From: an uncultured bacterium
GTDB lineage: Bacteria > Verrucomicrobiota > Verrucomicrobiia > CAIQCK01
NCBI GenBank assembly: GCA_903870275.1
Contig: CAIQCK010000073.1
Location: 124,001 to 188,000 of the forward strand
Direction of reading: 5' to 3'
DNA: 64,000 nucleotides
Shown here in pieces: positions 18,206 through 28,322 of this stretch. Each line of letters opens with the position of its first letter. The stretch's first letter is position 1. Under the pieces are notes generated by a model, which was given only the letters and a program-made list of their open reading frames with translations, was not told the DNA's origin and did not search any database. The position numbers were made by a program, and so were the translations under genes.

Positions 18206-18718
18206 ATGCACTTCAAGTTTTGCCCGGCTTGCGGAGGCGCGCTGTCAGCGGCGGCGGGACCGCATCACCCGCAGCGATGCACCTCCTGCGGCGCCGAGCA
18301 TTTCCGGGACTCCAAACCCTGCGCTGGCGCGCTGGTGGTCCGCCACGGCCGTGTGCTGCTTGCGCGGCGCGCCATCGAGCCGTTCAAGGGCTGCTGGGAC
18401 ATTCCCGGCGGATTTCTCAACGAGGGCGAACATCCTGAAGATGGTGCCCGTCGCGAAATTCATGAGGAAACCGGTTTGCGTGTGCGGCTTGGCGGATGCC
18501 TCGGCATCTACATGGACCGTTACGGCGGCAGCGACACAGCCAAATGGACGCTGAACATCTACTATTTCGCCGAACCGCTGGACGACACCACGCCGCGCGC
18601 CGCTGACGATGCCAGCGAGCTGGCATGGTTTGCGCCGGACAAACTGCCACCAAAGATGGCGTTCAAACACGAGGATCAAGTTCTCGCCGACTGGCGGGCG
18701 CGGGTTTCGAGTCAATAG
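18206..18718 (+). CDS. Nudix hydrolase with N-terminal zinc ribbon
   Basis: 170 residues. Two CxxC pairs at the N-terminus (FCPACGG and CTSCGAEHF) form a zinc ribbon as in NADH pyrophosphatase-like Nudix proteins. The Nudix box follows (GFLNEGEHPEDGARREIHEE), complete with the metal-binding Glu residues. It hydrolyses a nucleoside diphosphate linked to another moiety; the exact substrate (NADH, ADP-ribose or other) is not decided by sequence. It lies 13 bases before the S9 peptidase gene and could share its transcript. Confidence 0.9.
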   Translation: MHFKFCPACGGALSAAAGPHHPQRCTSCGAEHFRDSKPCAGALVVRHGRVLLARRAIEPFKGCWDIPGGFLNEGEHPEDGARREIHEETGLRVRLGGCLGIYMDRYGGSDTAKWTLNIYYFAEPLDDTTPRAADDASELAWFAPDKLPPKMAFKHEDQVLADWRARVSSQ

Positions 18719-18731
18719 AAACAGGACGACC

Positions 18732-21091
18732 ATGACTGGATCGCATCCGAGGCGCGCGTTGACCGCGGTAGTGGCGGCGGCTTGCGTCGCCGGTTTTGCG
18801 GGGGGCGCATTTGGCCAGGGTTCGCGCGACGATTACGAACGCGCATTGAGCCTGGGCAACCGCACGGCGAACAAGGTTTTTTCCGACCACGTGAAAGCCC
18901 ATTGGCTGCCGGGCAACACGAGTTTCTGGTATCGGGTGCAAACCGGCCCCCAACAGCAGGACTTCGTGTTTGTGGATGCCGTCAAAGGCGCTCGTGTAAC
19001 CCCGTCGGACGTTGCACGCCGGGCTGCAGCGCAGGAGAAACCATTGTCGCTGCGGGCCGACGTGCCGCGCCGCAGCGCGCGCACGGGGGATGCGACGTCC
19101 CTGGCCTTCGCCAATCGCACGATGGCCGAGGTGGAACTTTTCTGGTTGGACCCGGACGGCCAGCGCCACAGTTACGGCAAGATTGCGTCGGGCGCCGGGC
19201 ACCGGATGCAGACGTTCGCGGGCCATGTCTGGCTCGTCGTGGACACGAAAGGTCGCGAACTGGCGCTGGTGGAAGCGCAGGACGAACCGGGCCGTGTCGA
19301 GGTGGATGGCAAACCGTTGTCGTCGGAGCCGAAGAAGAAACCGGAGCGCGGCATGTCGCCCGATGGAAAGTGGATCGCGTTCATCAAGAACGACAACCTC
19401 TGGCTCCGCGACACGGCGACAAAACAGGAGTTTCCTCTGAGTGCCGATGGGACGGCCGGCGATGACTACAACGGCGACTTTCGCTGGTCGCCAGACTCGA
19501 CGCATCTCGCGGCGATGCAAGTGAAGTGCGGGCAGGAGCACAAGGTTCACTTCATCGAATCGTCGCCGAAAGATCAACTCCAGCCAAAGCTGCACACCTT
19601 GGATTATCTCAAGCCCGGCGACCGCATCGCGCACCCGCGCCCGCGACTGTTCGATGTGGCACAGCGGCGGCCGGTGCCGGTCAAGGACGACCTGTTTTTA
19701 AATCCGTGGGCGATCGGCGACCTGCACTGGTCGCCGGACGGGTCGCGCTTGGCGTTCCTCTACAACCAGCGCGGGCATCAGCTGCTTCGCATCGTGGCTG
19801 TGGACGCGCGGACCGGCGCCGCGCGTGCGCTGGTCGAGGAAACCAGCCCGACGTTCATCGACTACTCGCAAAAGACTTTCATCCACTGGCTGGATGCGAC
19901 AGGCGAGCTCATTTGGATGTCCGAGCGCAATGGATGGAACCATCTTTGGTTCTACGATGCGCGCAACGGCGTTGTGAAAAACCCGGTCACACGTGGGCCG
20001 TGGGTCGTGCGCAAGGTGGAGCACGTGGACGCCGGGCGGCGGCAGGTTTGGTTCCTTGCCGGCGGCGTGCGGCCGGAGCAGGATCCGTATTACCTGCATT
20101 TTTGCCGTGTGAACTTCGACGGAACGGGCATGGTCGTTCTCACCGAAGGCGACGGCACGCACAGCGTCGATTTCTCGCCTGACCGTCGCTGGTTTCTCGA
20201 CACTTGGTCGCGTGTGGACCAGCCGCCAGTTACCGAATTGCGCCGCGCCGAAGACGGCCGGTTGGTTTGCTCGCTCGAAAAAGCAGACGCGAGCGCGCTG
20301 TTCGCCACTGGTTGGACGGTTCCGGAGCGTTTCGTTGCCAAGGGCCGCGACGGGCGCACCGACATCTACGGCATCATCATCCGGCCGTCGCATTTCGATC
20401 CGGCGAAAAAGTATCCGGTCATCGAGGAAATCTACGCAGGGCCGCAGAGCGCGTTTGTCCCGAAGGCTTGGGACCGGCAGATCGAACGCATGAGCTTGCC
20501 GAACTGGGTTTTGTTGTCGTGCGGATGGATGGCATGGGCACCAACTGGCGTTCGCGCGCGTTCCACGACGTGTGTTGGAAGAACCTCAAGGACGGCGGTT
20601 TTCCCGACCGCATCGCGTGGCTGCGGGCCGCCGCGGCGACGCGGCCGTGGATGGACCTCACGCGCGTCGGCATCTACGGCGGGAGCACCGGCGGCATGAA
20701 CACGCTTGCCGGGTTGCTGCACCACGGCGATTTCTACAAAGCCGGCGTGGCCGACTGCGGATGCCACGACAACCGCATGGACAAAATTTGGTGGAACGAA
20801 GCGTGGATGGGCTGGCCGGTCGGTCTCGAATACGCGGACAACTCCAACGCCACCCACGCGCACCAACTGCAAGGCAAACTCCTGCTCGTCGTGGGGGAGA
20901 TGGACACCAACGTAGACCCCGCTTCGACCATGCAGGTCGTCAATGCTCTGGAAAAAGCCGACAAGGATTTTGAACTGCTGGTGATGACCGGTACAGGTCA
21001 CGGAGCGGCGGAAACTCCCTATGCCAGCCGCCGCCGGATGGATTTCTTCGTGAGACATCTGCTCGGCAGGGAGCCGCGGTGGACGGAATGA
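18732..21091 (+). pseudogene. S9 family peptidase (dipeptidyl-peptidase IV-like), frameshifted
   Basis: Read across one frameshift this would be an exported enzyme of about 786 residues: signal peptide, N-terminal beta-propeller of the DPPIV type, and a C-terminal alpha/beta hydrolase. The first frame (from 18732) runs through DRQIERM near 20492, then goes out of frame and stops at 20699. The conserved continuation LAELGFVVVRMDGMGTNW is in another frame that ends at 21091. One base appears to be missing just after 20492. The catalytic Ser (YGGSTGG), Asp (GEMDTNVDP) and His (GTGHGAAE) are all in the second frame, so the first piece alone would be inactive. Sequencing error or recent inactivation are both possible. 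Confidence 0.85.
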
Positions 21092-22002
21092 GCATCAGGG
21101 AAGAGCTTCCCGTTCGCGACCAGCGCAAGGCTGTGGCCTTCGGCCTCGCCGCCGTCGCGCTTTGGGCGACCGTTGGCAGCGCTTTCAAGCTGACGCTGCG
21201 GCACGCGACGCCGATCCAGCTTCTTTTCTACGCCGCGCTGATGTCGGCGTTCCTGCTCGTCATGATCCTCGCCTGTCGCGGCGAGGTCGGCCAGCTCTTC
21301 GCCGCTCCCGCCGGCTCCTGGCGGCGCGCGGCGCTGCTCGGTCTGGTGAATCCGGTGGCTTACTACCTGCTGCTGTTTTTCGCCTACAACCGGCTACCGG
21401 CACAGGAGGCGCTGGTTCTCAACTACTCATGGCCATTGATGTTGATGCTGCTCAACGCGCTGCTTCAGCGCCATTGGCCGCGCGGCAGGGACATGGCGGC
21501 GGGAGCGGTCTGCTACGCCGGCATCTGGTGCGTCGCCACGCGGGGCGATGTGTTCTCGCTGCATTTCGCCGATCCGCTCGGCGTCGCGCTGGCGCTGGCC
21601 AGCACGGTGGCATGGGCGGTGTCGTGGCTCGCCGGACGCTCCGATTCGCGTCCGCCGGTGCTTGGGCTGGCGCAAAACTTTCTCGTTGCCGTGCCGGTGC
21701 TCGCCGTCGTTGTCGTTGTGACAGGCGGAGGATTCGGCGTGAACGGCTGCGCCGCGATGGGCTGCGCGTATGTCGGCGCGTTCGAAATGGGCGTGACGTT
21801 CGTGCTCTGGTTGATGGCGTTGCGTTATGCCTCCAATCCGGCGGTGGTGGGCAATCTCAGTTTTCTTGCGCCGGTGGCGTCGCTGTTCCTGATTCACCTT
21901 GTGGTGGGCGAGCCTCTGAAGACATCCACGCTCATCGGCTTGCCGCTGATTGTGGCGGGATTGGCCGTGCAAAACTGGCGGGGCCGGCGCGAGCGTGGCT
22001 GA
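21088..22002 (+). CDS. EamA/DMT-superfamily transporter
   Basis: 304 residues with about ten hydrophobic helices and two EamA halves, opening with KAVAFGLAAVALWATVGSAF. The second half ends with SFLAPVASLFLIHLVVGEPL, the usual EamA signature region. It is an inner-membrane exporter or importer of small metabolites (amino acids, nucleotides or similar); the substrate is unknown. The ATG at 21088 overlaps the stop of the peptidase gene (ATGA), so the two are coupled. A GTG at 21079 would add three residues. Confidence 0.92.
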   Translation: MSIREELPVRDQRKAVAFGLAAVALWATVGSAFKLTLRHATPIQLLFYAALMSAFLLVMILACRGEVGQLFAAPAGSWRRAALLGLVNPVAYYLLLFFAYNRLPAQEALVLNYSWPLMLMLLNALLQRHWPRGRDMAAGAVCYAGIWCVATRGDVFSLHFADPLGVALALASTVAWAVSWLAGRSDSRPPVLGLAQNFLVAVPVLAVVVVVTGGGFGVNGCAAMGCAYVGAFEMGVTFVLWLMALRYASNPAVVGNLSFLAPVASLFLIHLVVGEPLKTSTLIGLPLIVAGLAVQNWRGRRERG

Positions 22003-22017
22003 CAGCGGCGTCCGCGA

Positions 22018-23268
22018 TTATTTCGCCGTGGGCGCGTCCACCCGGTAAACCGCGCGCTTGCCGGTTTTGTCCGACGTGAAATAGACCGCGTCGGCGGCAT
22101 GGTTGAAGATGGGGTGCGGATGGGCGTCCTGCGATGTCCAACTTGAACCGTGGCGGCAGATCGGTTGCCAGTCGTAACGCTTCGCCTCCCAGTCGGCTTT
22201 CAACACGCTGATCCACGCCCCGCAGCCTTTCGGGCCGGGATCGTCGGGCAGCTCGTAACAGCCATCTGTCACCAGCCACCCTGGCCGGCCCACGGTGAAG
22301 TGGCCGTAGCGTTTCCACGCCGCCGGCAGCGCAATCTCCACAAGGCCGGAGCCGTCAGCATTCACGCGGCCAATGTAGCTCGGTCCCTTCGCGTAACCGC
22401 CGTGATAAATAATCGCCGAGCCGTCGCGCTCCCACATCTCGTGACACGTCCAGTCCGCGCGCTTGCGGCCGTCGCCTTCGGTGCGCAGGCGGATGTGTCG
22501 CTGGCCGTCCCAAAGCCACATTCGCCGGATGCCGCAGTCCGACGGCCACTCGTGGTTGTAGAGAATCAGGTTGCGATCGCGCGGCGAGAACTGCACGTGC
22601 GTGATCCACGCCCGCGGCACGCGCTCGCAGAGAACTTCCTTGCCGGTGGCGGTATCATAGACGCGCAGATACGACGAGAGGTTCTCCGCCTGCACGCGGG
22701 CGTCAATGTCGTAGGGCGGCTTGCCCTTGAGCAACGTGTCGCCGTCGAGCGCGCGCGCGTCGGTGGTCGGCACGCACAACCGCGTGCCGTCGGCGGAGAC
22801 GTGCGTGAACGCCGTCATCTGGCCTTCCGGATATTCCGCCAGCACGCGCTGCTTGCCTTGCGTGTCCACCATGCAAATCTTCCGCCCTTGGATGAAATAA
22901 ACCACGCCGCGTTCCGGGTCCACGCTCACGCTGGCCCGGCCCAAGCCGCGATACGGCTGGCCGTCGAAATAGACGTAGGACTTCAGCCAGCCTTCGGTGT
23001 TGCGTGTCAGTTGCCGCTCCTCGCCAGTCTTCGTGTCGCGCAGGAAAACGTTCGGATGCCCCGTGCGGTCGCTGAGAAAAACCAGCCGGCGGTCGTCCGC
23101 CAGTAAACTGGTCGAGGTGAAATAAAGCAATTGGTCGTTGGCGGGCGGCCCGGCCGTCACGCACATCGGCTCGACGGTAGTTTTGCCCGCGTCGGCGGCG
23201 AACAATCCGATGGAAGCGAAACCGGCGAGGGCCGCCGCGAGGAAAAGCTGAGCCTTGGTTTTCATCAT
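22018..23268 (-). CDS. Oligogalacturonate lyase-like exported beta-propeller (PL22 family)
   Basis: 416 residues with a signal peptide (residues about 1-25) and a seven-bladed propeller. Several blocks match oligogalacturonate lyase: SDRTGHPNVFLRD, TCHEMWERDGS with its metal-binding His, and SQDAHPHPIFN with the paired histidines near the C-terminus. PL22 enzymes split unsaturated digalacturonate in pectin breakdown and need Mn2+. Canonical Ogl is cytoplasmic whereas this protein is exported, so it may be a relative with another uronide substrate. An ExuT-like sugar-acid transporter gene lies 5 kb away. Confidence 0.75.
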   Translation of the reverse strand: MMKTKAQLFLAAALAGFASIGLFAADAGKTTVEPMCVTAGPPANDQLLYFTSTSLLADDRRLVFLSDRTGHPNVFLRDTKTGEERQLTRNTEGWLKSYVYFDGQPYRGLGRASVSVDPERGVVYFIQGRKICMVDTQGKQRVLAEYPEGQMTAFTHVSADGTRLCVPTTDARALDGDTLLKGKPPYDIDARVQAENLSSYLRVYDTATGKEVLCERVPRAWITHVQFSPRDRNLILYNHEWPSDCGIRRMWLWDGQRHIRLRTEGDGRKRADWTCHEMWERDGSAIIYHGGYAKGPSYIGRVNADGSGLVEIALPAAWKRYGHFTVGRPGWLVTDGCYELPDDPGPKGCGAWISVLKADWEAKRYDWQPICRHGSSWTSQDAHPHPIFNHAADAVYFTSDKTGKRAVYRVDAPTAK

Positions 23269-23319
23269 GATCGGCTAGCTAATGACAAACGAAGCCTTTC
23301 GTAAATGATTTCGCAATAA

Positions 23320-24144
23320 TCAGCGTTTCTTGAAAACCCAGGCAGATTGCTTTGTTGCCTTCTGAGTTCCGCCTGGGGAGTAAAATAATATCTCCAGATG
23401 TTTACTGAACTCCCGCCTGACATACTCGGGTGGATGATACGCATTGCAGGCATTGGAACCGGCATGAACGGCTGATTGAATGACAAGAAAACCGGTCTTG
23501 AAACGTTTTTCCTGCTCAGTCGTCAGCCAGTCATAGCGATCATGCAAAGTCAAATAGAGTATACCTCCCGGCTTCAGCACCCGCCGGAGCTCGAGAAGCC
23601 ATGGAATCTGCATATCCTCAGGCAAATGAGTAAATACGGAAAAGGCATATATAAAATCAAATTGCTCTCCGGAATATTGGAGTTTCGGAATCAGTTGATT
23701 CAAATCGAACCTGCCAAACGGAATATTTCTTTTGCACCAGTTGACCAGTTGATAATTGATATCTGTGCCACACAAGGAAAACCGTTTGGGATCGCAGCGA
23801 TCAAGCCAGTGTCTTGTCATCCTGCCGCAGCCGCAGCCGAAATCCAATATAGATTCAAAGGACTCCACTGCATAACCGCTTTGCTGCAAAGCTTGTGTCA
23901 TAAACCCAAACGACTCGGCCCCCCCGTCAATGAAGTTGGCAAGATCAAATCTACCTGATACCAAGTAAATCAATCGAGGCGGCGGCAAGGGGACTCCGTT
24001 CTTGCCGGCCAAAGTTCTGAGCTTTCGATTTCTTGAAACCAGTTCTCTATTTGCAAGATACCCGGCGTATTCCACTGAATTGGTCTTCCATCTGGAGAAA
24101 ACGAAATAGGCACGGTTCTTCAATGAAGAAAGCCTGTTTAGCAT
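23320..24144 (-). CDS. SAM-dependent class I methyltransferase
   Basis: About 274 residues from the ATG at 24144; 24183 is an alternative, and the frame is open to 24324. The SAM-binding motif I is ILDFGCGCGRMTRHWLDRC, and motif IV/post-I follow (FDFIYAFSVFTHLPED, LRRVLKPGGILYLTLHD), as in Methyltransf_11/25 proteins. Nothing indicates the substrate. The gene is clearly richer in A+T than its neighbours over about 23.3-24.2 kb and uses AAT, ATA and TTT codons freely, a sign of horizontal acquisition. It is divergent from the GH95 gene. Confidence 0.82.
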   Translation of the reverse strand: MLNRLSSLKNRAYFVFSRWKTNSVEYAGYLANRELVSRNRKLRTLAGKNGVPLPPPRLIYLVSGRFDLANFIDGGAESFGFMTQALQQSGYAVESFESILDFGCGCGRMTRHWLDRCDPKRFSLCGTDINYQLVNWCKRNIPFGRFDLNQLIPKLQYSGEQFDFIYAFSVFTHLPEDMQIPWLLELRRVLKPGGILYLTLHDRYDWLTTEQEKRFKTGFLVIQSAVHAGSNACNAYHPPEYVRREFSKHLEILFYSPGGTQKATKQSAWVFKKR

Positions 24145-24307
24145 GGCTTGGAGTAATGCACAAAACGCGCGGGTTGTAAACATCAGCCGGCGGCAACCGA
24201 TCTTTGGGGTGTGGGTGCGGGCATTGCCGTTCTTGTTGCGGCGAAATGTTTCTTTCTGGCAGACTGCGCGGCGCGAAGATTTTCCAACACCAAACAGTTC
24301 ACGCGAA

Positions 24308-26530
24308 ATGAAATTGAAACTCATCGAAGACGCTGTGGCCGCCGGGCTTGTTTTGCTGGCGATGGCTTGTTCCGATGCTATCCTCGCTGCCCCCGCATCC
24401 GCGCACGACCTGACTCTGTGGTATCAGCAACCCGCGAAGAAGGGGATGAACGAGGCGCTGCCGATTGGCAACGGAACGTTCGGCGGATTGATTTACGCTG
24501 GAGCGAGCCAGGAGCGCGTGGTGCTCAACGAGATCAGCCTCTGGACCGGCAGCGAGGTGTCGTCGGACGATTATTCGAAGATGGGCGCGTATCAGATGCT
24601 CGGCGAGCTTCTCGTGGATTTGGAAACGGTGACGATTCAAAACTATCGCCGTTCGCTCGACCTCGCGGCGGCGGTTCACGCCGTGAGCTACCAGTCCGGC
24701 GGCGTCACGTATCGGCGCGAAGCGTTCGCGTCACACGCGGACGGCGTGATGGTCGTGCGGTTCTCGGCTGACAAGCCGGCGTCGTGCAGCGGCGCGGTGC
24801 GGCTGCAAGGCGCGCACAACGAGACGACGGCTGCGACAGAAAACTCGCTCCGCTTTTCCGGCGCACTCGACAACTGTTTGAAGTATGAGACGAAACTGCT
24901 GGCGCTCCATGAGGGCGGAACAGTTGCGACGGGTGACGGGAAGCTGGAATTCAAGAACTGTGACAGCCTCACGCTGCTGATCGCCGCGGGCACGGACTAC
25001 GTGGCCGACTGCGGAAGAAAGTATCGTGGCGATGACCCGCACGCGGCGGTTGAAAAGCGGCTCGCCGCGGCGGCGAAGAAAAAATACGAGGCACTGAAGG
25101 CGGCGCATATCGCGGATTTTCAATCGCTCTTCAATCGCGTGTCGCTCGACCTCGGCGCGACACCGGCGGAGCGGCTTGCGTTGCCGATGGACCAGCGGAA
25201 GGTGCTGCACGCCGGGAAGGGCGGCGACCCGGAGTTGGAGGAGTTGATGTTCCAATACGGCCGTTATCTGCTGATCTCCTGCTCGCGGCCCGGCGGCCTG
25301 CCGGCGAACCTGCAAGGGTTGTGGAACGACAGCAACAATCCGCCGTGGCACAGCGATTACCACGCGAACATCAACATCCAGATGAACTACTGGCTCGCCG
25401 AGCCGGCGAACCTCGCCGAGTGCCACACGACGTTGTTCGACCTGATCACGAGCCAGCTTGAGCCGTGGCGCAAGGCGACGGCGGCGGAAAAGCGGTTCGC
25501 GATCGAGTCCGGCAAATCGCGCGGCTGGGCCGTCCGCACCTCGCACGGCATCCACGGCGACATCGGATGGCAGTGGGACGTGACGGCGAACGCGTGGTAT
25601 TGCCAGCATTTCTGGTGGCACTACGCCTTCGGCGGCGACAAACGGTGGCTCCAGCGCGTGGCGTATCCCGTCATGAAGGAGACGTGCGAGTTCTGGGAGG
25701 ACCGGCTGAAGGCGCTGCCCGACGGCCGGCTGGTCGTGCCGAACGGCTGGTCGCCCGAGCACGGCCCGCACGAGGACGGCGTCAGCTACAGTCAGCAAAT
25801 CGTCTGGGACCTGTTCAACAACTACGTCGCCGCGAGTGAGGCGCTCGGCGTGGACACGGCTTATCGCGCGAGGATCGCCGCGATGCGCGACAAACTGGTC
25901 GGCCCCCAGATTGGCAAGTGGGGCCAGTTGCAGGAATGGATGACCGATCGCGACGACCCGAACGATCATCACCGTCACACCTCGCACCTGTTCGCGGTTT
26001 ATCCTGGCCAGCAGATCAGCATCGCCGGGACGCAGGAGTTCGCCGCCGCCGCGAAGAAATCACTGGTCGCGCGCGGCGAGGATGTGAAGTCGGATGTGCG
26101 CGAATGGTCGTTCGCGTGGCGCACGGCGCTCTACGCGCGCCTGCATGACGGCGAGAACGCGCACCGCTTGTTCCAACAGTTGTTCTCGAACCGCAACACC
26201 TGCCTGAACCTTTTCGGCCTGCACCCGCCGATGCAGATGGACGGCAACTTCGGCATTACCGCCGGCGTCTGCGAGATGCTGCTCCAATCGCACGAGGGCG
26301 AGATCAATCTCCTGCCCGCGCTGCCCAAGGCGTGGCCGAACGGCAGCGTGAAGGGCTTGCGCGCCCGCGGCGGTTACGAGGTCGACATTGCGTGGAAGGA
26401 TGGAAAGCTCACTTCCGCGACGATCCGCAGCGTTGGCGGCGCGGAGTGCAGGGTGCGTTGCGGAGAGAAAGTGGCGACGCTGCGTTTGCGGCGCGGCAGC
26501 ACCAAACAACTCGATGCCATTCTCGAATAG
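24308..26530 (+). CDS. Glycoside hydrolase family 95 alpha-L-fucosidase-like
   Basis: 740 residues from the ATG at 24308, which begins a signal peptide. The N-terminal beta-sandwich has the GH95 opening ALPIGNGTFGGLIYAG. The helical catalytic barrel shows NLQGLWNDSNNPPWHSDYH followed by the Asn pair in ANINIQMNYW, the acid Glu in WSPEHGP and the late Asp in MDGNFGITAG, corresponding to the AfcA active site. It should remove alpha-1,2-linked L-fucose or L-galactose from plant or algal glycans in the periplasm. At 740 residues it is slightly shorter than many GH95 enzymes but has the complete catalytic core. Confidence 0.92.
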   Translation: MKLKLIEDAVAAGLVLLAMACSDAILAAPASAHDLTLWYQQPAKKGMNEALPIGNGTFGGLIYAGASQERVVLNEISLWTGSEVSSDDYSKMGAYQMLGELLVDLETVTIQNYRRSLDLAAAVHAVSYQSGGVTYRREAFASHADGVMVVRFSADKPASCSGAVRLQGAHNETTAATENSLRFSGALDNCLKYETKLLALHEGGTVATGDGKLEFKNCDSLTLLIAAGTDYVADCGRKYRGDDPHAAVEKRLAAAAKKKYEALKAAHIADFQSLFNRVSLDLGATPAERLALPMDQRKVLHAGKGGDPELEELMFQYGRYLLISCSRPGGLPANLQGLWNDSNNPPWHSDYHANINIQMNYWLAEPANLAECHTTLFDLITSQLEPWRKATAAEKRFAIESGKSRGWAVRTSHGIHGDIGWQWDVTANAWYCQHFWWHYAFGGDKRWLQRVAYPVMKETCEFWEDRLKALPDGRLVVPNGWSPEHGPHEDGVSYSQQIVWDLFNNYVAASEALGVDTAYRARIAAMRDKLVGPQIGKWGQLQEWMTDRDDPNDHHRHTSHLFAVYPGQQISIAGTQEFAAAAKKSLVARGEDVKSDVREWSFAWRTALYARLHDGENAHRLFQQLFSNRNTCLNLFGLHPPMQMDGNFGITAGVCEMLLQSHEGEINLLPALPKAWPNGSVKGLRARGGYEVDIAWKDGKLTSATIRSVGGAECRVRCGEKVATLRLRRGSTKQLDAILE

Positions 26531-26611
26531 TTGACGCGCATGCCTATTTGTTGGACGGGACTAGACTCTAGTGGTTTCATGCTATGACGTGACGTGATAT
26601 TTAAGGGACGT

Positions 26612-27037
26612 ATGGGACGCTTTTGTTACATCGTGGCTGTAGTAGCAGGAGTTGTTGTGATTGTGTGGTTTGGTTTCGTATGCAAGCAGAATGTTCAAGG
26701 GCTTGCTCGAGCGGATTACACCTATAGTTTTACGCACAACATCGCGGACTTCTGCGAAGCCAACGACAAGAGACTGCCAAAAAACTGGGATGAGTTTGTC
26801 ACGTGGTATAACAAAAGCCATCCGGGAGCGCATTTAAGGAAGGATGAATTGGAAGGGTGGATGGAACTTAAATGGGGGATGGCAGTGCGCGATATGGACT
26901 TTGACTCTGCTCATCCGATCGTCAGACTGCTAAGTCACTCTCGTGGTATTGACGAGCACGATTTGAACAGGTGGCTGATGGGCGAGATTAAGAGTATTTC
27001 CTACAAAACGATGGAAAAGAAGGGGCCTTCACAATAA
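26612..27037 (+). CDS. Small single-pass membrane protein, unknown function
   Basis: 141 residues from the ATG at 26612, chosen because AAGGGA lies five bases upstream; a GTG at 26594 is an alternative. One N-terminal transmembrane segment (YIVAVVAGVVVIVWFGF) is followed by a soluble domain of about 115 residues rich in Trp, Asp and Lys. I do not recognise a family. Base composition is lower in GC than the flanking genes. Confidence 0.6.
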   Translation: MGRFCYIVAVVAGVVVIVWFGFVCKQNVQGLARADYTYSFTHNIADFCEANDKRLPKNWDEFVTWYNKSHPGAHLRKDELEGWMELKWGMAVRDMDFDSAHPIVRLLSHSRGIDEHDLNRWLMGEIKSISYKTMEKKGPSQ

Positions 27038-27081
27038 AGCATTGTCTTGGCGTGCGGCGTCAGTAGTCTTGGCGGCCAACC

Positions 27082-28116
27082 ATGAACGAGCAACAGTGGA
27101 AACAATTGCTGCGCGTTGTCGCAGGCGAACGAACGCAACCGCTGCCGGTGGCGTTCATCATTGACAGTCCGTGGCTGCCCGGCTGGGCGGGTCATTCCAT
27201 CACCGATTACTACACGTCGGAATCGCTGTGGCTGGAACTGAACTTGAAGGCGATCCGGCAGTTCCCGGACGTCTGGTTTCTGCCGGGATTCTGGTCGGAG
27301 TTCGGGATGTGCACGGAGCCGTCAGCGTTCGGCGCAAAGTGCATCTGGCACGACCACGAGCTGCCGTTCGCGGAAAAGACCGTCGAGACGCCGGCGCAAA
27401 TGGCGGCGTTGAAGAAACCCAACGTGCGCGAGGACGGCCTGCTGCCGTTTATGCTCAAGCGGATGGCGCACACGCGCGCGGCCATCGAGGCGGAGGGACA
27501 CGCGATCCGATTCGCGGTGGCGCGCGGGCCGCTCAACATCGCGTCGTTCCTGATGGGGGCGACGGAGTTCATGATGGCGCTGAAGGAGTCGCCGCAGGAA
27601 TCGCACGCGATGCTCAACACGATCACGGAGTTCCTGTGCGACTGGCTGAGGTTGCAAAAGGAAATGTTCCCGACCATCGAGGGCGTCTTCCTGCTCGACG
27701 ATCTCGTCGGGTTTCTGGGCAAGGACGATTTTACAGAGTTCGCTCTGCCGTATCTGAAGCGCTCGTTCGGCGCGGTGGACGCGAAGGTGCGGTTCTTCCA
27801 CAACGACGCGCACGGGCTGATTTGCGCACCGTTCCTGGCGGAGATCGGCATCAATATTTTCAACTTCAGCTTCAACCACAGCCTCGCGCAGATGCGGCAA
27901 CTCTGCGGCGACAGCGTCGCGCTGCTCGGCAATCTTCCGCCCCGCGACGTGATGGCGCTCGGCACGCCCGACGACGTGCGCCGGGGCGTGCGCGCGATGC
28001 TGGAGCCGCTCGCGGACCAGCGCGGGCTGATCCTGTCCGTCGGCGGCGGCATGTCACCGAAGACGCCGACCGCGAATATCGAGGCGTTCATCGAGGCGGC
28101 GGCTGGCGTGGCGTAA
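27082..28116 (+). CDS. Uroporphyrinogen decarboxylase (URO-D) family protein
   Basis: 344 residues with the URO-D TIM-barrel pattern. The features seen are GPLNIASFLMGATEFM, DDLVGFLGKDDF, the His-containing FHNDAHG strand and LLGNLPPRDVMALGTPD near the end, with a GGGMSPKTP substrate loop. The sequence is closer to the corrinoid methyltransferase relatives (MtaA/CmuA/URO-D-like) than to HemE, because the HemE N-terminal RQAGR signature is absent. It may transfer methyl groups or act on an O-methylated sugar or aromatic compound. No corrinoid protein gene is adjacent, so the role is open. Confidence 0.82.
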   Translation: MNEQQWKQLLRVVAGERTQPLPVAFIIDSPWLPGWAGHSITDYYTSESLWLELNLKAIRQFPDVWFLPGFWSEFGMCTEPSAFGAKCIWHDHELPFAEKTVETPAQMAALKKPNVREDGLLPFMLKRMAHTRAAIEAEGHAIRFAVARGPLNIASFLMGATEFMMALKESPQESHAMLNTITEFLCDWLRLQKEMFPTIEGVFLLDDLVGFLGKDDFTEFALPYLKRSFGAVDAKVRFFHNDAHGLICAPFLAEIGINIFNFSFNHSLAQMRQLCGDSVALLGNLPPRDVMALGTPDDVRRGVRAMLEPLADQRGLILSVGGGMSPKTPTANIEAFIEAAAGVA

Positions 28117-28161
28117 ACGGGCGCCAATGGCTGACCTGATTTGGCGGCAGCCGGGCCGTAG

Positions 28162-28226
28162 CGCCGGCATCCCTGCCGGCGGTTTTTCGTAATGCATCGG
28201 GACCATCGCCGGCAGGGATGCCGGCG
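28162..28226. repeat. REP-like element: perfect 20-bp inverted repeats
   Basis: CGCCGGCATCCCTGCCGGCG at 28162-28181 is exactly complementary to 28207-28226. Each arm is itself nearly palindromic (GCCGGC at both ends). It lies between the UroD-like gene and the MFS gene. It resembles bacterial REP/BIME elements that sit between genes and stabilise or terminate transcripts; other copies would have to be sought outside this window. Confidence 0.8.
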
Positions 28227-28322
28227 ATACAGGCAAGCGGCAAACCGTGAGAGCTTCGTTGACGGCGATGGCGGCTCCGTGATACGCCAGTGGTGCATCC
28301 TGAAGCAGCGAAGGAGAACTTT

